Shown in pieces: positions 51,015 through 63,502 of a stretch of 64,000 nt of DNA. Origin of the DNA: Pantoea sp. SOD02 (GTDB lineage Bacteria; Pseudomonadota; Gammaproteobacteria; Enterobacterales; Enterobacteriaceae); assembly GCF_024707505.1 (NCBI RefSeq), contig NZ_CP102604.1, positions 3,596,001 to 3,660,000 on the forward strand, given 5' to 3'. How positions within the stretch are numbered: the stretch's first letter is position 1; the number at the start of each line of letters is the position of its first letter. The position numbers and the translations under genes are program-made. The notes beneath the pieces were generated by a model that searched no databases, was not told where the DNA came from, and saw only the letters and a program-made list of their open reading frames with translations.

Positions 51015-52334
51015 TCAGTGAATTATTGCGTTGAGCGCCAGTACGCCGGCTAAACCGAGAATCGAGATCAACGTTTCCATCACCGTCCAGGTTTTCAGGG
51101 TTTCCACCACACTCAGGTTGAAGTAGCCTTTGAACAGCCAGAAGCCGGGATCGTTAACGTGTGAAGCGATCACGCTGCCGGAACCCACCGCCAGCACCAT
51201 TAAGGCCGGATCGGCGTGCGTGGCTGCGATAATCGGCGTCACAATACCGGCGGTGGTGATGGCCGCCACCGTAGCTGAACCCAGCGCCACGCGCAGCATC
51301 GCCGCCACCGTCCAGCACATCAGCAGCGGTGACAGTGACGATCCCTTCATCATATCGGCGATGTAGTTACCCACGCCGCTGTCCACCAGCACCTGTTTGA
51401 ACGCGCCGCCGCCTGCGATGATAAAGATGATCATGGCGATGGCGGCAATCGATTCGCCGCACATATCCATCACTTCTTCCATCTTACGGCCATTGCGCAG
51501 CCCCAACGTCAGCACCGCAATTACCACCGCGATAAATAGCGCTACCGCCGGATTACCGATGAATTCGAAGAACTGACGCAGCGCGTTCTCTTTCGGCGTG
51601 GTCAACTCGAAGACGGCGGCAATCGCCATCAGTACCACGGGAATGACTGCGGCAAAGATACTGATACCAAAGCCCGGCATCTCCTCTTCGGTGAAGATTT
51701 TTGGGTTATACAAACCTTCCGGTGGTGACTTCTCGAAGCTTTTAAGGAACTTCGAGAAAACCGGCCCGGCAATAATCACTGTTGGAATGGTGATTATCAT
51801 GCCGTAGAGCAACGTTGTACCGAGATTGGCGCCAAAGATGGTGGCAATCGCCGTTGGGCCAGGATGCGGCGGCAGGAAGCAGTGTGTGACCGAGAGCGCG
51901 GCCACCATCGGCACACCAACATACAGCAGCGGCAAACCGGCAGCCGCCACGATAGTGAATACCAGCGGCAGCAGCAGTACGAAGCCGACCTCATAGAACA
52001 TCGCCAGCCCGACGATCAGTCCGGTCACTACCAGCGCCCATTGCAGCCGCTCTTTACCAAACGCGGCGATCAACGTGGTGGCCACCCGTTGAGCGGCACC
52101 GGTATCGGAAACCAGCCGCCCCAGCATGGCGCCGAAGCCGAGGATCATCGCTAATCCGCCTAACGTGGAGCCGATACCTTTCTGGATCGAGGCCATCACA
52201 TTCAGCGGCGTCATGCCTTCGGCGATACCGACCACCGCCGAGACAAACACCAACGCAATGAAACCATTGACCTTAAATACAATCATCAACACCAGCAGCA
52301 GTATCACACCCAGCACAATGATGGTTATTGGCAT
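51015..52334 (-). CDS. idnT: L-idonate/gluconate:H+ symporter (GntP family)
   Basis: A 439-aa GntP-family permease with about twelve membrane helices. Diagnostic segments: FGAMLGRLVSDTGAAQRVA, CFLPPHPGPTAIA and VALGSATVAAITTAG, all typical of GntT/IdnT. Last gene of the idnD-idnO-idnT operon, which indicates L-idonate or 5-ketogluconate as substrate; the family also carries gluconate. Separated from idnO by 79 nt. Confidence 0.92.
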   Translation of the reverse strand: MPITIIVLGVILLLVLMIVFKVNGFIALVFVSAVVGIAEGMTPLNVMASIQKGIGSTLGGLAMILGFGAMLGRLVSDTGAAQRVATTLIAAFGKERLQWALVVTGLIVGLAMFYEVGFVLLLPLVFTIVAAAGLPLLYVGVPMVAALSVTHCFLPPHPGPTAIATIFGANLGTTLLYGMIITIPTVIIAGPVFSKFLKSFEKSPPEGLYNPKIFTEEEMPGFGISIFAAVIPVVLMAIAAVFELTTPKENALRQFFEFIGNPAVALFIAVVIAVLTLGLRNGRKMEEVMDMCGESIAAIAMIIFIIAGGGAFKQVLVDSGVGNYIADMMKGSSLSPLLMCWTVAAMLRVALGSATVAAITTAGIVTPIIAATHADPALMVLAVGSGSVIASHVNDPGFWLFKGYFNLSVVETLKTWTVMETLISILGLAGVLALNAIIH

Positions 52335-52413
52335 TTTTTATTATCCTTAGGAATACAGAGGGGTGATTAAGGTTTAGGCGCGGCCCGACGATAACGCCAG
52401 CCGCGCACAGGCA

Positions 52414-53178
52414 TCACACCGCGACGCGCATGCCACCGTCAACGAACAGTAGATGCCCGTTAACGAAGTTCGACGCACCTGAAGCGAGGAATACCGCCGC
52501 GCCAATCAGCTCTTCCGGCTTGCCCCAGCGTGCGGCTGGCGTGCGCTTGGTGAGCCAGCCAGTAAAAGCAGGATCGTCAGCCAATGCTTGAGTCATCTCA
52601 GTAACGAAATAGCCCGGCGCAATAGCGTTGACCTGAATATTGTGACGCGCCAGCTCTACGCACATGCCGCGTGTCAGCATGGTCACCGCGCCTTTGGAGG
52701 CCGCGTAAGGCGTGATGGTGTCGCGCCCTAATTCGCTCTGCATCGAACCAATATTGATGATTTTACCCTGCTGACGCTCAACCATTTTTTTCGCCACGGT
52801 TTGTGAAACCAGGAATACGGCAGTCTGGTTTACCGCAATGACGTCATTCCAGTCCTGCTCCGGGAATTCCAGGAAAGGTCGGCGGCGCTGAATGCCGGCA
52901 TTGTTTACCAGCACATCAATCGCGCCCCACTCCGCTTCAATCTCATCCACCGCCTGCTTAACCTGCGCCGATTGGGTGACATCAAACGCTTTGGCATGTG
53001 CACGGAATCCGAGCTCGCGCAATTGGGTTGCAGCTTTCTCTGCGCCTTCATGCGTGGTGGCGTTGACGATCACTTCGGCACCGGCTTCCGCTAAGCCGCG
53101 CGCCAGCAGGAATCCAATACCACGCGCCGAACCGGTTAGCAGCACACGCTTGCCTTCGAGGGAAAATAACTGGCTCAT
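52414..53178 (-). CDS. idnO: 5-keto-D-gluconate 5-reductase
   Basis: A 254-aa short-chain dehydrogenase that reduces 5-ketogluconate to gluconate. NAD(P) motif TGSARGIGFLLARG, NNAGIQRRRPF, and catalytic Ser in IGSMQSELGRD with YAASKGA. Near-identical blocks in E. coli IdnO (FPEQ-WNDVIAVNQTAVFLVSQ). Start at 53178 with AAGGAG upstream rather than the GTG at 53181. It lies 9 nt after idnD. Confidence 0.95.
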   Translation of the reverse strand: MSQLFSLEGKRVLLTGSARGIGFLLARGLAEAGAEVIVNATTHEGAEKAATQLRELGFRAHAKAFDVTQSAQVKQAVDEIEAEWGAIDVLVNNAGIQRRRPFLEFPEQDWNDVIAVNQTAVFLVSQTVAKKMVERQQGKIINIGSMQSELGRDTITPYAASKGAVTMLTRGMCVELARHNIQVNAIAPGYFVTEMTQALADDPAFTGWLTKRTPAARWGKPEELIGAAVFLASGASNFVNGHLLFVDGGMRVAV

Positions 53179-53187
53179 CACTGCTCC

Positions 53188-54219
53188 TTAGAAAGTTAAC
53201 TGAACTTTAGCGGCACGGGTTTTATCGCCGGCAAACTGCAGCGCGGCATCAATATCCTGCAAGGCGAACTCGCCGCTGAACAGCGGCAACGGATTTACCA
53301 CGCCAGTAGCCAGCCATTCGACGGCGGTGTTGAATTCATGGGTAAAGCGGAATGAGCCGACCAGATTAATCTCTTTGGCAATCAGCGCCATGATCGGGAA
53401 ATTGGGGATGGTGCCGCCCATGCCAACCTGCACCAGCGTGCCTTTGGCGCACACCACATCAAGGCAGCGCTGCAGCGAAGAAGGATGGCCTGAGGCTTCA
53501 AACGCCACATCGAAATAGCCTTTGTCGGCGAGGTATGGCGCGAAATCGCCCTCTGCGGCATGAATCACGTCGGTTGCGCCCATCTGCTGCGCCATCTCCA
53601 GTGAACGCTCGCTGATATCGCTGCACACAATGGAGGCGGCACCGCGTGCTTTTGCTGCGGCCGCAATCAGGCAGCCAATTGGCCCCACGCCCGAGATAAA
53701 CACGTGCTTGCCGGTGAGATCGCCCGCCTGCTGCGTGGCGTGAATGCAAACGGCCAGCGGCTCAGCAAATACCATGACTGTTTCATCAGCATCCTGCGGG
53801 AATGGCACGCATTGCGCGCTATCGACCACTTTATATTGAGTGAAACCGCCATCAACGTGTGGCACATACATGGCGCTGCCGAAGAAGCGCATAGTAGTGC
53901 ACTGGTTTTCCTGATCGCGCTGGCAATATTTGCACGCACCACAGGGCTTGGAGGGATTAACCGCGACTTTTTGCTCAGGCTTGAGATTCGGGTTATCGCT
54001 CTCGACCACGTAGCCGATCACTTCATGCCCAAGGATCATCGGCATTTTGATCTCAAAACTGCCGACCTTACCTTCCTGATAGTAATGCAGATCGGAGCCA
54101 CAAATGCCGCCGCGCGTAATGCGAACCAGCGTACCTTTGCCGTCCCATTTCACCTGCTGCTGCGCAACGCTGACTTGTTTTTTTCCGGTGATTACGCCGG
54201 ATTGCGTATCGATATTCAT
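53188..54219 (-). CDS. idnD: L-idonate 5-dehydrogenase
   Basis: A 343-aa zinc-dependent medium-chain dehydrogenase oxidising L-idonate to 5-ketogluconate. Catalytic zinc ligands in GGICGSDLHYY and ILGHEVIGYV, structural zinc cysteines in PCGACKYCQRDQENQC, and the nucleotide-binding GVGPIGCLIAAAA. First gene of the operon. No idnK or idnR is present in the window, so gluconate kinase and regulator must be elsewhere. Confidence 0.95.
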   Translation of the reverse strand: MNIDTQSGVITGKKQVSVAQQQVKWDGKGTLVRITRGGICGSDLHYYQEGKVGSFEIKMPMILGHEVIGYVVESDNPNLKPEQKVAVNPSKPCGACKYCQRDQENQCTTMRFFGSAMYVPHVDGGFTQYKVVDSAQCVPFPQDADETVMVFAEPLAVCIHATQQAGDLTGKHVFISGVGPIGCLIAAAAKARGAASIVCSDISERSLEMAQQMGATDVIHAAEGDFAPYLADKGYFDVAFEASGHPSSLQRCLDVVCAKGTLVQVGMGGTIPNFPIMALIAKEINLVGSFRFTHEFNTAVEWLATGVVNPLPLFSGEFALQDIDAALQFAGDKTRAAKVQLTF

Positions 54220-54279
54220 AACATCCCCATAAGTGCTGTCGCAATGGGGGCCATCAGACCGGGTTATGCAGCTTTAAAC

Positions 54280-54295
54280 TGTGATGAGGATCACC
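54280..54295. promoter_or_regulatory. Candidate CRP site upstream of idnD
   Basis: TGTGA, six bases, then TCACC matches the CRP consensus TGTGA-N6-TCACA except for the last base. Centred about 68 bp upstream of the idnD start. E. coli idnD is also CRP-activated. Half-sites TGTTAC nearby (54304 and 54319) recall GntR/IdnR boxes but do not form the full palindrome. Confidence 0.6.
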
Positions 54296-54352
54296 TAAAG
54301 GCATGTTACGGGAAGGTGTTACCTGGAACGTGAAGTATGTGATGTAGAAAGG

Positions 54353-54378
54353 AAAAAAGGCGGCCGTAATTGGCCGCC
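54353..54378 (-). terminator. Rho-independent terminator of the RcsB-like regulator gene
   Basis: Minus-strand arms GGCGGCC and GGCCGCC with an AATTAC loop, followed by TTTTTT. It lies just after the stop at 54390. Confidence 0.9.
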
Positions 54379-54389
54379 GCAGAACAGAA

Positions 54390-55091
54390 TTAATAGCCTG
54401 ACATCAGGTCGTGGCTGTATTTGAACAGCTCAGAATCGGAGCGCAAACCGAGTTTTTTCAGCGCAGATTGTTTCTGTCCGCTCACGGTTTTACGACTGCG
54501 TTTAAACTTCACGGCAATTTGCGACACGCTCAAACCGTCGAGGAAACAACGCACCACTTCCACTTCGCGCGGACTGAGGGTTTTCACCTTCTCATACATG
54601 TTGCCTTTGCTGCTGAAATCGAGGCTATCATCCAGTGACTCTTCGCTCATTACATAGAGATTCTCCACTTCGTAAGCGACTTCTTTGGACAAGAACAAAC
54701 GTCCCTGCGCCACCTGACGAATCGCATGCGTAATTTCCTGCATGTTGTGGCTTTTACCAATAAAACCTTTCACACCCGCGCTGAGCACCATTTTGACGAT
54801 GGCAGGACTTTCCATTGAGGATGAGATGAGAATTTTTTGCTGCGGATAGTGATTACGCAATTGTTTCACCAACGCCAAACCATCCAGTTCACGCTCACCC
54901 AGCAGGAAATCCAGTACCAGCACATCAACCACGGTATTTCTTAGCTGATTGAATAATTCATTACTTGAAGCCCAGGTTCCCACCAAATGAATATCGGGCT
55001 CATGTTTTAAACACAACTCGAAAACGGTACGGACCATTGGGTGATCATCAAGGACAGCAACACGCACTTGTTTATTGTGTGCATATACCAT
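54390..55091 (-). CDS. RcsB/BvgA-type LuxR-family response regulator
   Basis: A 233-aa regulator. Receiver domain with acidic pair D15-D16, phospho-acceptor D61 in VLVLDFLLGE and conserved Lys in KGFIGKS. The LuxR-type helix-turn-helix in residues about 168 to 225 reads LSPREVEVVRCFLDGLSVSQ and SRKTVSGQKQSALKKLG, close to RcsB. It is divergent from the hybrid kinase at 55579 across a 487-bp AT-rich region that holds no other supported gene. Confidence 0.88.
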   Translation of the reverse strand: MVYAHNKQVRVAVLDDHPMVRTVFELCLKHEPDIHLVGTWASSNELFNQLRNTVVDVLVLDFLLGERELDGLALVKQLRNHYPQQKILISSSMESPAIVKMVLSAGVKGFIGKSHNMQEITHAIRQVAQGRLFLSKEVAYEVENLYVMSEESLDDSLDFSSKGNMYEKVKTLSPREVEVVRCFLDGLSVSQIAVKFKRSRKTVSGQKQSALKKLGLRSDSELFKYSHDLMSGY

Positions 55092-55578
55092 TTAAACATT
55101 CCTTTATTGCAATTTTAACTTTGTCCAATTGTGATAACCACACCGGTTGAAGTGACCTGATGATATTGAGACGTGAAAATTGAGATAACTTATTTATCTC
55201 ATCATTATAATTCACAAAACTATTTCGCCAGAGAGTGAATAATTCACATTGCTTGACTGGTTTTCTATTCTCAGCGTAATGGATTTTTAGGCTGTCCACT
55301 CACGTCAAACTGCGAAAATTCTGACTTAACTACACAATAAGACCACATAAGAATTGTCTTGAAAGGATGATTTGCAGTTAACACTTTGAATAAAATGAAC
55401 AATTAACAAAAAACACACTTTTAATTACTCAAGCATTTTCTTTATCAGCAGGCTGTTTTTTTGAGAATGGTCGCAAAACATTGATGCCACTTAAATAGAA
55501 CGAGAGAAGCATTCAAATATCTCTATACTCCAATTCCCTCACTGTAATTAATATCATTAATTTTTTCGAGATGTTGCC

Positions 55579-58500
55579 GTGCTCAATTCGATCGCAAGTT
55601 TTCGCCGGACAGTGCTATTGCTGGTCGCTTTATTTTCCTGTACATCATCTGCAACGGAAAAAACACTGCAGCTTCTGGCTCGATATGATACTGCGCAACC
55701 CGCATTGCAATTAGCCGAACCCATTCCTTCGGAATTTCGCAACAAAGTGATCAAAGTCGCAGTAGCGGGTCAGCCGCAGCCTCCTTTATTTATGGATACC
55801 GACACGCGACGTTTTGAAGGGCTGAGTGCCGATTATCTCTCCCTGATACAAAGCATGCTCGATACCACCATCGAGCTCTATTACTACCCTGACTACAGCG
55901 CCGCGCAGAAAGCCGTGCTCAGTGGCGAGATGCAGATGCTGGCGATCAATGTTGTGTTACCCACTTCATCGCCACAACAGTTGATCTCAAGTGCACCATG
56001 GATGTTGGATTACAGCGTGGTTGGCTTTAAAGCAGAACACGCAATCAGCCTGAGTCCTTCACAGGGCCAACGTATCGCCTGGTCCGGAGCACCGCAACGA
56101 CGCGAATATCTGGAAAGTAACTATCATGGCGACCAACTGGTGCGCTTTCCTGGCTATTATGATGCAGTTGCGTCCGTGGTTTTTAATCAGACTGGGCAGG
56201 TTTGGGGAAATGCCGCAACGCTAAATCATCTCAACCGATATCTGTTTGCTAATGCGCTTAAAATAGCGCCAGACGCACACAGTATTCCAATGAACGTTAG
56301 CTTTGGCATTAGTCCACACTTTCCCTTGCTGGCGAAAGCGGTTGATAAGGCATTGCAGCAAATTCCGCTGTCTATTCGCATGCAGATAGCCAAACGCTGG
56401 CAGCTTGATGTTCACCATGTTTTGCAACGTAATCCACTCGCATTAACCCTGGAAGAGGAGCAGTGGCTGAAGGATCACTCACGTATAAGCACCTTATTAC
56501 CGACCAAATTAGCCCCGTTAAGTAGCCGTACAGCGAAAATGCCCTTCCTCGGCATGAGTGTTGATGTGCTGGAACTGATCGCCAATCTGACCGGTTTGAA
56601 TTTCAGTAATCATGCGTTGGGAGCAGCATCACCTTCCAGCGATAAATATAATTCTCCTCGCCTGTTTCCCATGGATATCCTGGATCGGGAAGACGAGGCG
56701 CATCCTCAGTTAACAACCCGACCATGGCTGGTATCGCATTGGGTGATCATCCGCAATCAGAAACCCCGCAATATCGTCGGACGCGATTCCTTCCCCTTTG
56801 GCTCAGTACTAATGCTGAGCAATCAAACGATGAAAGAGTGGATGTTGCAGCATTATCCCCACCTTAGTTTAGCTAACAGTGATGATCCAATTGATGCCCT
56901 GCGCCAGTTGCAAGAGCACAAGATTGATGCCGTAGTGCTGCCAAAAATTTTTGCAGATTATCTGCTACGTAATCATTTTGGCGATGCGTTACATGTTGAG
57001 AGTACGCTGGGTGCCGATCCAGCACGTTTCGTTATGCGTGTTGAGCCCGGTAATGAAATGTTGGTCAGCATTCTCAATAAAGCCTTATTAGCGATCCCTC
57101 CAGAAACACTGTTCAAACTGCTGGCGCAGTGGCGGCAGGCAGAAACCCCTTTTATTAGCGCTTCATGGCAGAACTATAAACAGGCGATCCTGATGATTGT
57201 TTCAGTTTCGTCCGGGCTGATTGTGCTTATTTTGTTGTGGAACCGTCATTTGCGTAAGGTCATTCAACAGCGCATTCAGGCCGAAAATGCGTTAAAGAAT
57301 CAACTCAATTTCACCCATACTCTATTTAATGAATCGCCGGTCGCGATGTATATTCGCGACAAAAATACCCGGTTGGTTGACTGTAACAAAGCCTATTTGC
57401 GCTATATGAATTTCCAGCGTGAAGAGGTGATTGGCAAACGGCTATCCGACGTATTTACAGGCAATAATGCCAGCATCCAAAGTATTGAAGAGGGTTATCA
57501 GCAAACCTTGCGCGATGGCGAAGCCGTGATGCGCGATATCCATATGGTATTTGATCAACAACCTCTCCAGCTCTACAACTGGACATTACCTTTTCGCGAT
57601 CGTCTCGGCGATGTAGCAGGCGTAATTGGTGGCTGGCTGGATGTGACCGAACGTAATGCGCTGTTGCAGGAGTTGCAGCTGGCAAAAGATGCGGCGGATA
57701 AAGCGAATCGTTCCAAAAGCGAATTCCTCGCCAGTATGAGCCATGAGATCCGCACCCCGTTGCATGCCATTATTGGCTTGCTAGAGCTGGAAACACGTTC
57801 GCAGTCCACGGATTCACTTTCAGAGAATATTCGTGTTGCCTACAGTTCAGCACACGCATTGTTATCATTAATTGGTGATGTACTCGATCTTTCAAAGATC
57901 GAATCCGGTATCTATCAACCCACGCCGGAAACTGTCTATTTGCCGGATGTCATTGAGCAAGCTGTCGCACTGTTCCGCAACAAAGCCGAAAGCAAAGGGA
58001 TTGATCTGCGAGTGGAAATGGATATTGCTGCCTATTGGGTGAAAACCGATCCATTAATGATCAATCAGATCCTTTCCAATCTTTTAAGCAATGCCATTAA
58101 ATTTACCGACGAAGGCACGGTCACTGTGGTGCTAATGCAAGGTATCGCGCAGGAGGAGGAAGGCAGCGAATTTGTTATTGAGGTGAGCGATAACGGCTGC
58201 GGTATGACGGAAGATCAGCAATGTGCCATCTTTGAGCCTTTTGTGCAGGTTGGCGAACGCCATCAACAGCAACTTGGCACCGGATTAGGGTTGAGCATCT
58301 GCCGTAATCTCGCACATTTACTGGATGGAGAACTGATTGTGGAAAGTGCACCAGGCGAAGGAGCTGTCTTCTCCTTTTACTTTCGTGCTCCGCAAGGCGA
58401 ACCACGCGATCAGACACAACCACATCTGTCACATCCCTTGTTTTCTGACAAACTGTCAGTGCTGGTGATTGACGATCATGCCCCAAATCGCTTGTTACTT

Positions 58501-59253
58501 GGCAAGCAGCTTGAGTTGTCAGGTCATCAGGTGGTTGTCAGCGAAAGTGCTGCCGAGGCCCTGACGCTTTGGCAGCAAGCACCACTGCGTTTTGATTTAA
58601 TCATAACTGATTGCAATATGCCGACAATGAACGGCTTCCAGTTTGCCGAGGCACTCCGGCAATATGAGCATCAGCATCATTTACCGCCCATTATGTTATT
58701 TGGCCTTACGGCCTCAGCCGAGCAGCACATAATGCAACGCTGTTTACAATCCGGCATGGATGACTGTCTTTTTAAGCCTCTAAATCTGGATAGACTGCTG
58801 GCGCAGATTGCACACTGTACCCGGCGGAATCCTACTAATGCAGAGCAATCTTCTGCAGCAGTAGAGCTCATTGAGGATGAAGATGCCGCCGGGATGATAG
58901 AAACCGGTATTACCCATTTCCCACCGCTCTTAACCCAGTTAGCCGAGCGCGATGCTGAAAGTTGTTTAGCGTTGATTGCCAGCATCCGTAATAGCCACGA
59001 TGAATTAATGACTGAATTACAACATACGCAAGAAGCGAGTTCGCTCTCCCAGCTCGGTCACAAACTTAAAGGTGGTGCCGCGATTCTTAATGCGCATGCA
59101 CTGGTAAAATTAGGACGCCAATTAGAGGTGCATCAGGAGGAGGGTTATGATGCGCAGATATTAATGCAGAAAATCAGATTGGAACTAGACCGTGTAAATC
59201 TAAATCTATTAGAATTCTCAGAGCTTCACCTTAAAAATCTTCCCTTTTCTTAG
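55579..59253 (+). CDS. EvgS/BvgS-like hybrid sensor histidine kinase
   Basis: A 1224-aa unorthodox kinase. GTG start followed by a signal-peptide-like segment. Two periplasmic Venus-flytrap (SBP_bac_3) domains at about residues 50 to 275 and 285 to 530. A membrane helix at 536 to 556. A PAS domain near 585 to 695. HisKA with His722 in SMSHEIRTPLH, HATPase with NQILSNLLSNAIKF and GTGLGLSICRNL, a receiver with D1011 in LIITDCNMPTMNG, and an HPt domain with His1161 in LGHKLKGGAAI. The full phosphorelay is intact. The ligand is unknown. Confidence 0.93.
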   Translation: MLNSIASFRRTVLLLVALFSCTSSATEKTLQLLARYDTAQPALQLAEPIPSEFRNKVIKVAVAGQPQPPLFMDTDTRRFEGLSADYLSLIQSMLDTTIELYYYPDYSAAQKAVLSGEMQMLAINVVLPTSSPQQLISSAPWMLDYSVVGFKAEHAISLSPSQGQRIAWSGAPQRREYLESNYHGDQLVRFPGYYDAVASVVFNQTGQVWGNAATLNHLNRYLFANALKIAPDAHSIPMNVSFGISPHFPLLAKAVDKALQQIPLSIRMQIAKRWQLDVHHVLQRNPLALTLEEEQWLKDHSRISTLLPTKLAPLSSRTAKMPFLGMSVDVLELIANLTGLNFSNHALGAASPSSDKYNSPRLFPMDILDREDEAHPQLTTRPWLVSHWVIIRNQKPRNIVGRDSFPFGSVLMLSNQTMKEWMLQHYPHLSLANSDDPIDALRQLQEHKIDAVVLPKIFADYLLRNHFGDALHVESTLGADPARFVMRVEPGNEMLVSILNKALLAIPPETLFKLLAQWRQAETPFISASWQNYKQAILMIVSVSSGLIVLILLWNRHLRKVIQQRIQAENALKNQLNFTHTLFNESPVAMYIRDKNTRLVDCNKAYLRYMNFQREEVIGKRLSDVFTGNNASIQSIEEGYQQTLRDGEAVMRDIHMVFDQQPLQLYNWTLPFRDRLGDVAGVIGGWLDVTERNALLQELQLAKDAADKANRSKSEFLASMSHEIRTPLHAIIGLLELETRSQSTDSLSENIRVAYSSAHALLSLIGDVLDLSKIESGIYQPTPETVYLPDVIEQAVALFRNKAESKGIDLRVEMDIAAYWVKTDPLMINQILSNLLSNAIKFTDEGTVTVVLMQGIAQEEEGSEFVIEVSDNGCGMTEDQQCAIFEPFVQVGERHQQQLGTGLGLSICRNLAHLLDGELIVESAPGEGAVFSFYFRAPQGEPRDQTQPHLSHPLFSDKLSVLVIDDHAPNRLLLGKQLELSGHQVVVSESAAEALTLWQQAPLRFDLIITDCNMPTMNGFQFAEALRQYEHQHHLPPIMLFGLTASAEQHIMQRCLQSGMDDCLFKPLNLDRLLAQIAHCTRRNPTNAEQSSAAVELIEDEDAAGMIETGITHFPPLLTQLAERDAESCLALIASIRNSHDELMTELQHTQEASSLSQLGHKLKGGAAILNAHALVKLGRQLEVHQEEGYDAQILMQKIRLELDRVNLNLLEFSELHLKNLPFS

Positions 59254-59352
59254 AATCATAATCTTATCGAGACATTTCTCGGTTCGCCCTATTAATTCGC
59301 CGGACATAATGACCTCCAACGTCATCATTATGGTGCCGTTAAAGGGAGAGAT

Positions 59353-59976
59353 ATGTTTAATGCAAAAATTCTCATCATCGATGAGCATCGCTTGGTTGCC
59401 TCCGGCATGCAGGCTTTATTATTAATGAATGGTTTTAATTGTGTCACTACTGCGCACACAATTAACGATGGAATTGATGACGTCATTCATCAACACATTG
59501 ATATACTAATATTAGATCCTGATTTTAAAGAAAAAAATGGCATTGCATTTTTACGAGACATAGTTAAATCAAAAACTTGGATGAAAGTTATTATAATAAG
59601 CCAGGGAGGAATTAATCCCTCTTCCATACAGTCACTTAGTCAGGGTGCAAATGGATTCGTATCAACATATGATCCCATCCAAACGCTGATCGCCGCCATT
59701 GGCTGTGTATCAAACAACGTCAATTATCTACCGGGTGACATTCTGGATAAACGCCAGCGTTATGCGAATGAGCAAGACATGCTCTCAAGACTTACTGACC
59801 GTGAAAATTTTATTCTTAGACAGTTAGCTCAAGGAAAGTCAAATAAAACCATCGCTTGCGAACTGGGATTAAATAATAAAACAATTAGTACTTACAAAAC
59901 AAAAATATTCCAAAAACTTGAGTCAAAAAACCTGGTTGATATCATTGAGCTTGCACGTCGAAATGGAGCATGTTGA
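59353..59976 (+). CDS. EvgA/FimZ-type LuxR-family response regulator
   Basis: A 207-aa regulator, 99 nt downstream of the kinase and probably co-transcribed. Receiver acidic residues D10-E11, acceptor D55 in ILILDPDF; the usual Lys of GFVSK is replaced (GFVSTYD), so signalling geometry may differ. The LuxR helix-turn-helix in residues 140 to 200 includes LTDRENFILRQLAQGKSNKT and NNKTISTYKTKIFQKL. Lys-, Ile- and Asn-rich codon use differs from the flanking genes and suggests AT-rich, horizontally acquired DNA. 59977 to 60268 holds no other supported gene, only the palindrome CAAGACTAGTCTTG at 59986. Confidence 0.87.
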   Translation: MFNAKILIIDEHRLVASGMQALLLMNGFNCVTTAHTINDGIDDVIHQHIDILILDPDFKEKNGIAFLRDIVKSKTWMKVIIISQGGINPSSIQSLSQGANGFVSTYDPIQTLIAAIGCVSNNVNYLPGDILDKRQRYANEQDMLSRLTDRENFILRQLAQGKSNKTIACELGLNNKTISTYKTKIFQKLESKNLVDIIELARRNGAC

Positions 59977-60262
59977 AAGAAAAATCAAGACTAGTCTTGC
60001 GGATTGATTGTGTTATGACATGGCATGATACGCCTTGTCCTTACCCCGGACAGTTTTTAAAAAGATTGAGTTTTAATGGAATTAACAACCACAGAGCTAA
60101 TTTATTAGCCCCTTCTTCATGCTATTACAGGGCGAGTAGGTTTCTTCCCGTGCCTGGCGAGAGAAATCCTATACTTTCGTCTGCGACTTACCGCCCTGCT
60201 TTTTTTTGAAGTTTCTCACAGGCTGAACGCCACATACTTCCTTCCCTGCAAAATCCCGCTAG

Positions 60263-62302
<2,040 letters not shown>

Positions 62303-63421
62303 TTAACGCAGTTTGACCGAACGCAGCACCACGAACTTGGCGTTGGACGCCACCAGTTCGCAGTTACCAAACAGCTTTTTCATTTTGACGTGATAGCCGA
62401 GGTGGCGGTTGCCGACGATGCGCAACTCGCCGCCATACTGCAGGCAGCGTTTGGCATCACGCAGCATTTGCCACGCCAGATGATCGGTCACCGCGTGCTG
62501 CTGATGGAATGGCGGGTTGCACAGTACCGCGTGCAGGCGATCGGACGGGAAGCCACTCAGCACGTTGTTAACGCGGAACTGACAGCGCGCCATATCCTGC
62601 GGACGGTTCACTTCTACGTTCAGTTTGCTTGATGCCACCGCCATGTAGGATTCGTCATAAAACAGCACGTCCGCGTTCGGGTTCTGTTCCAGCGCCAGCA
62701 AGCCAATCACGCCATTGCCGCAACCCAGATCGAGAATCTCACCTTCAATGTCAAAAGGCAGATGCTGCATAAAGAAGCGTGCGCCCACATCCAGCGACGC
62801 GCGGGAAAACACGTTGGCATGGTTGTGGATTTGGTATTCAGAATCATCCAGCGGCCAAACGGTGGTCGCAGGCTGATCCGCTAATTGAGGCGCGGTGTAG
62901 CGGCTATAAATCAGACGCGCTTTTTTCCACGCCAGCGAGGTTTTGCTCTCGCCGAGGATACGCTCGAACAGCTGCAGCGTGGAGTTGTGAATGTCTTTGG
63001 CTTTCGCCGCCGCCAGAATCAGCGTGTCTGGCGTGATCACTTCGCGCAATGCACGCAGTTGATGCTCCAGCAGCGCCAGCGCTTTGGGGATTTTGATCAT
63101 CACCACCGCCGGCGCGGCGGGCAGTGGCGCCAGGCTATCGATAAAGTGCACCTGATCTTCATCCATCTCATTGAGACGCAGGTTCTGTTTTGCCGCCTGT
63201 TCGCTCAGCAGCGAATCGCTGACGTGCCACACAGGACGTGCGCCCAGCCCGCAGGTCAGCGCACCAAAGCTGTCGTTGAACACCAATACCGGGCCCTCTG
63301 GCAGCTCTTGCTGCAGCAGATATTCATCGGCGGAATCCCACGCCTGTAGCGGGCTTTCCTCACGCATTGGCGGGAAGCGGTGCAGCGTCAGCGTGCGATT
63401 GGTCAGTTCAAGTTGGCTCAT
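62303..63421 (-). CDS. rlmG: 23S rRNA m2G1835 methyltransferase RlmG
   Basis: A 372-aa methyltransferase with two related domains, the C-terminal one catalytic: SAM-binding [17 protein letters not shown] and the NPPF motif in [14 protein letters not shown], typical of N2-guanine rRNA methylases. Start [13 protein letters not shown] at 63421 with GGAG five bases upstream. It converges on fadH, the two stops being adjacent, and diverges from ygjP. Confidence 0.95.
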   Translation of the reverse strand: MSQLELTNRTLTLHRFPPMREESPLQAWDSADEYLLQQELPEGPVLVFNDSFGALTCGLGARPVWHVSDSLLSEQAAKQNLRLNEMDEDQVHFIDSLAPLPAAPAVVMIKIPKALALLEHQLRALREVITPDTLILAAAKAKDIHNSTLQLFERILGESKTSLAWKKARLIYSRYTAPQLADQPATTVWPLDDSEYQIHNHANVFSRASLDVGARFFMQHLPFDIEGEILDLGCGNGVIGLLALEQNPNADVLFYDESYMAVASSKLNVEVNRPQDMARCQFRVNNVLSGFPSDRLHAVLCNPPFHQQHAVTDHLAWQMLRDAKRCLQYGGELRIVGNRHLGYHVKMKKLFGNCELVASNAKFVVLRSVKLR

Positions 63422-63502
63422 GGAATCTCCGGCGTGGTACACTTTGCGCGATTTTCGCCCTAAAAAGGGGGCGCAGTATACTGTCTTTCGCCGGGAATCC
63501 CA

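Noticed and set aside
54304..54330. GntR/IdnR operator upstream of idnD
   Set aside because: Only isolated TGTTAC half-sites are present; the full palindrome is not formed.
59970..60209. 79-codon frame after the second response regulator
   Set aside because: No ribosome binding site, no family resemblance, and it overlaps the regulator stop; treated as intergenic.
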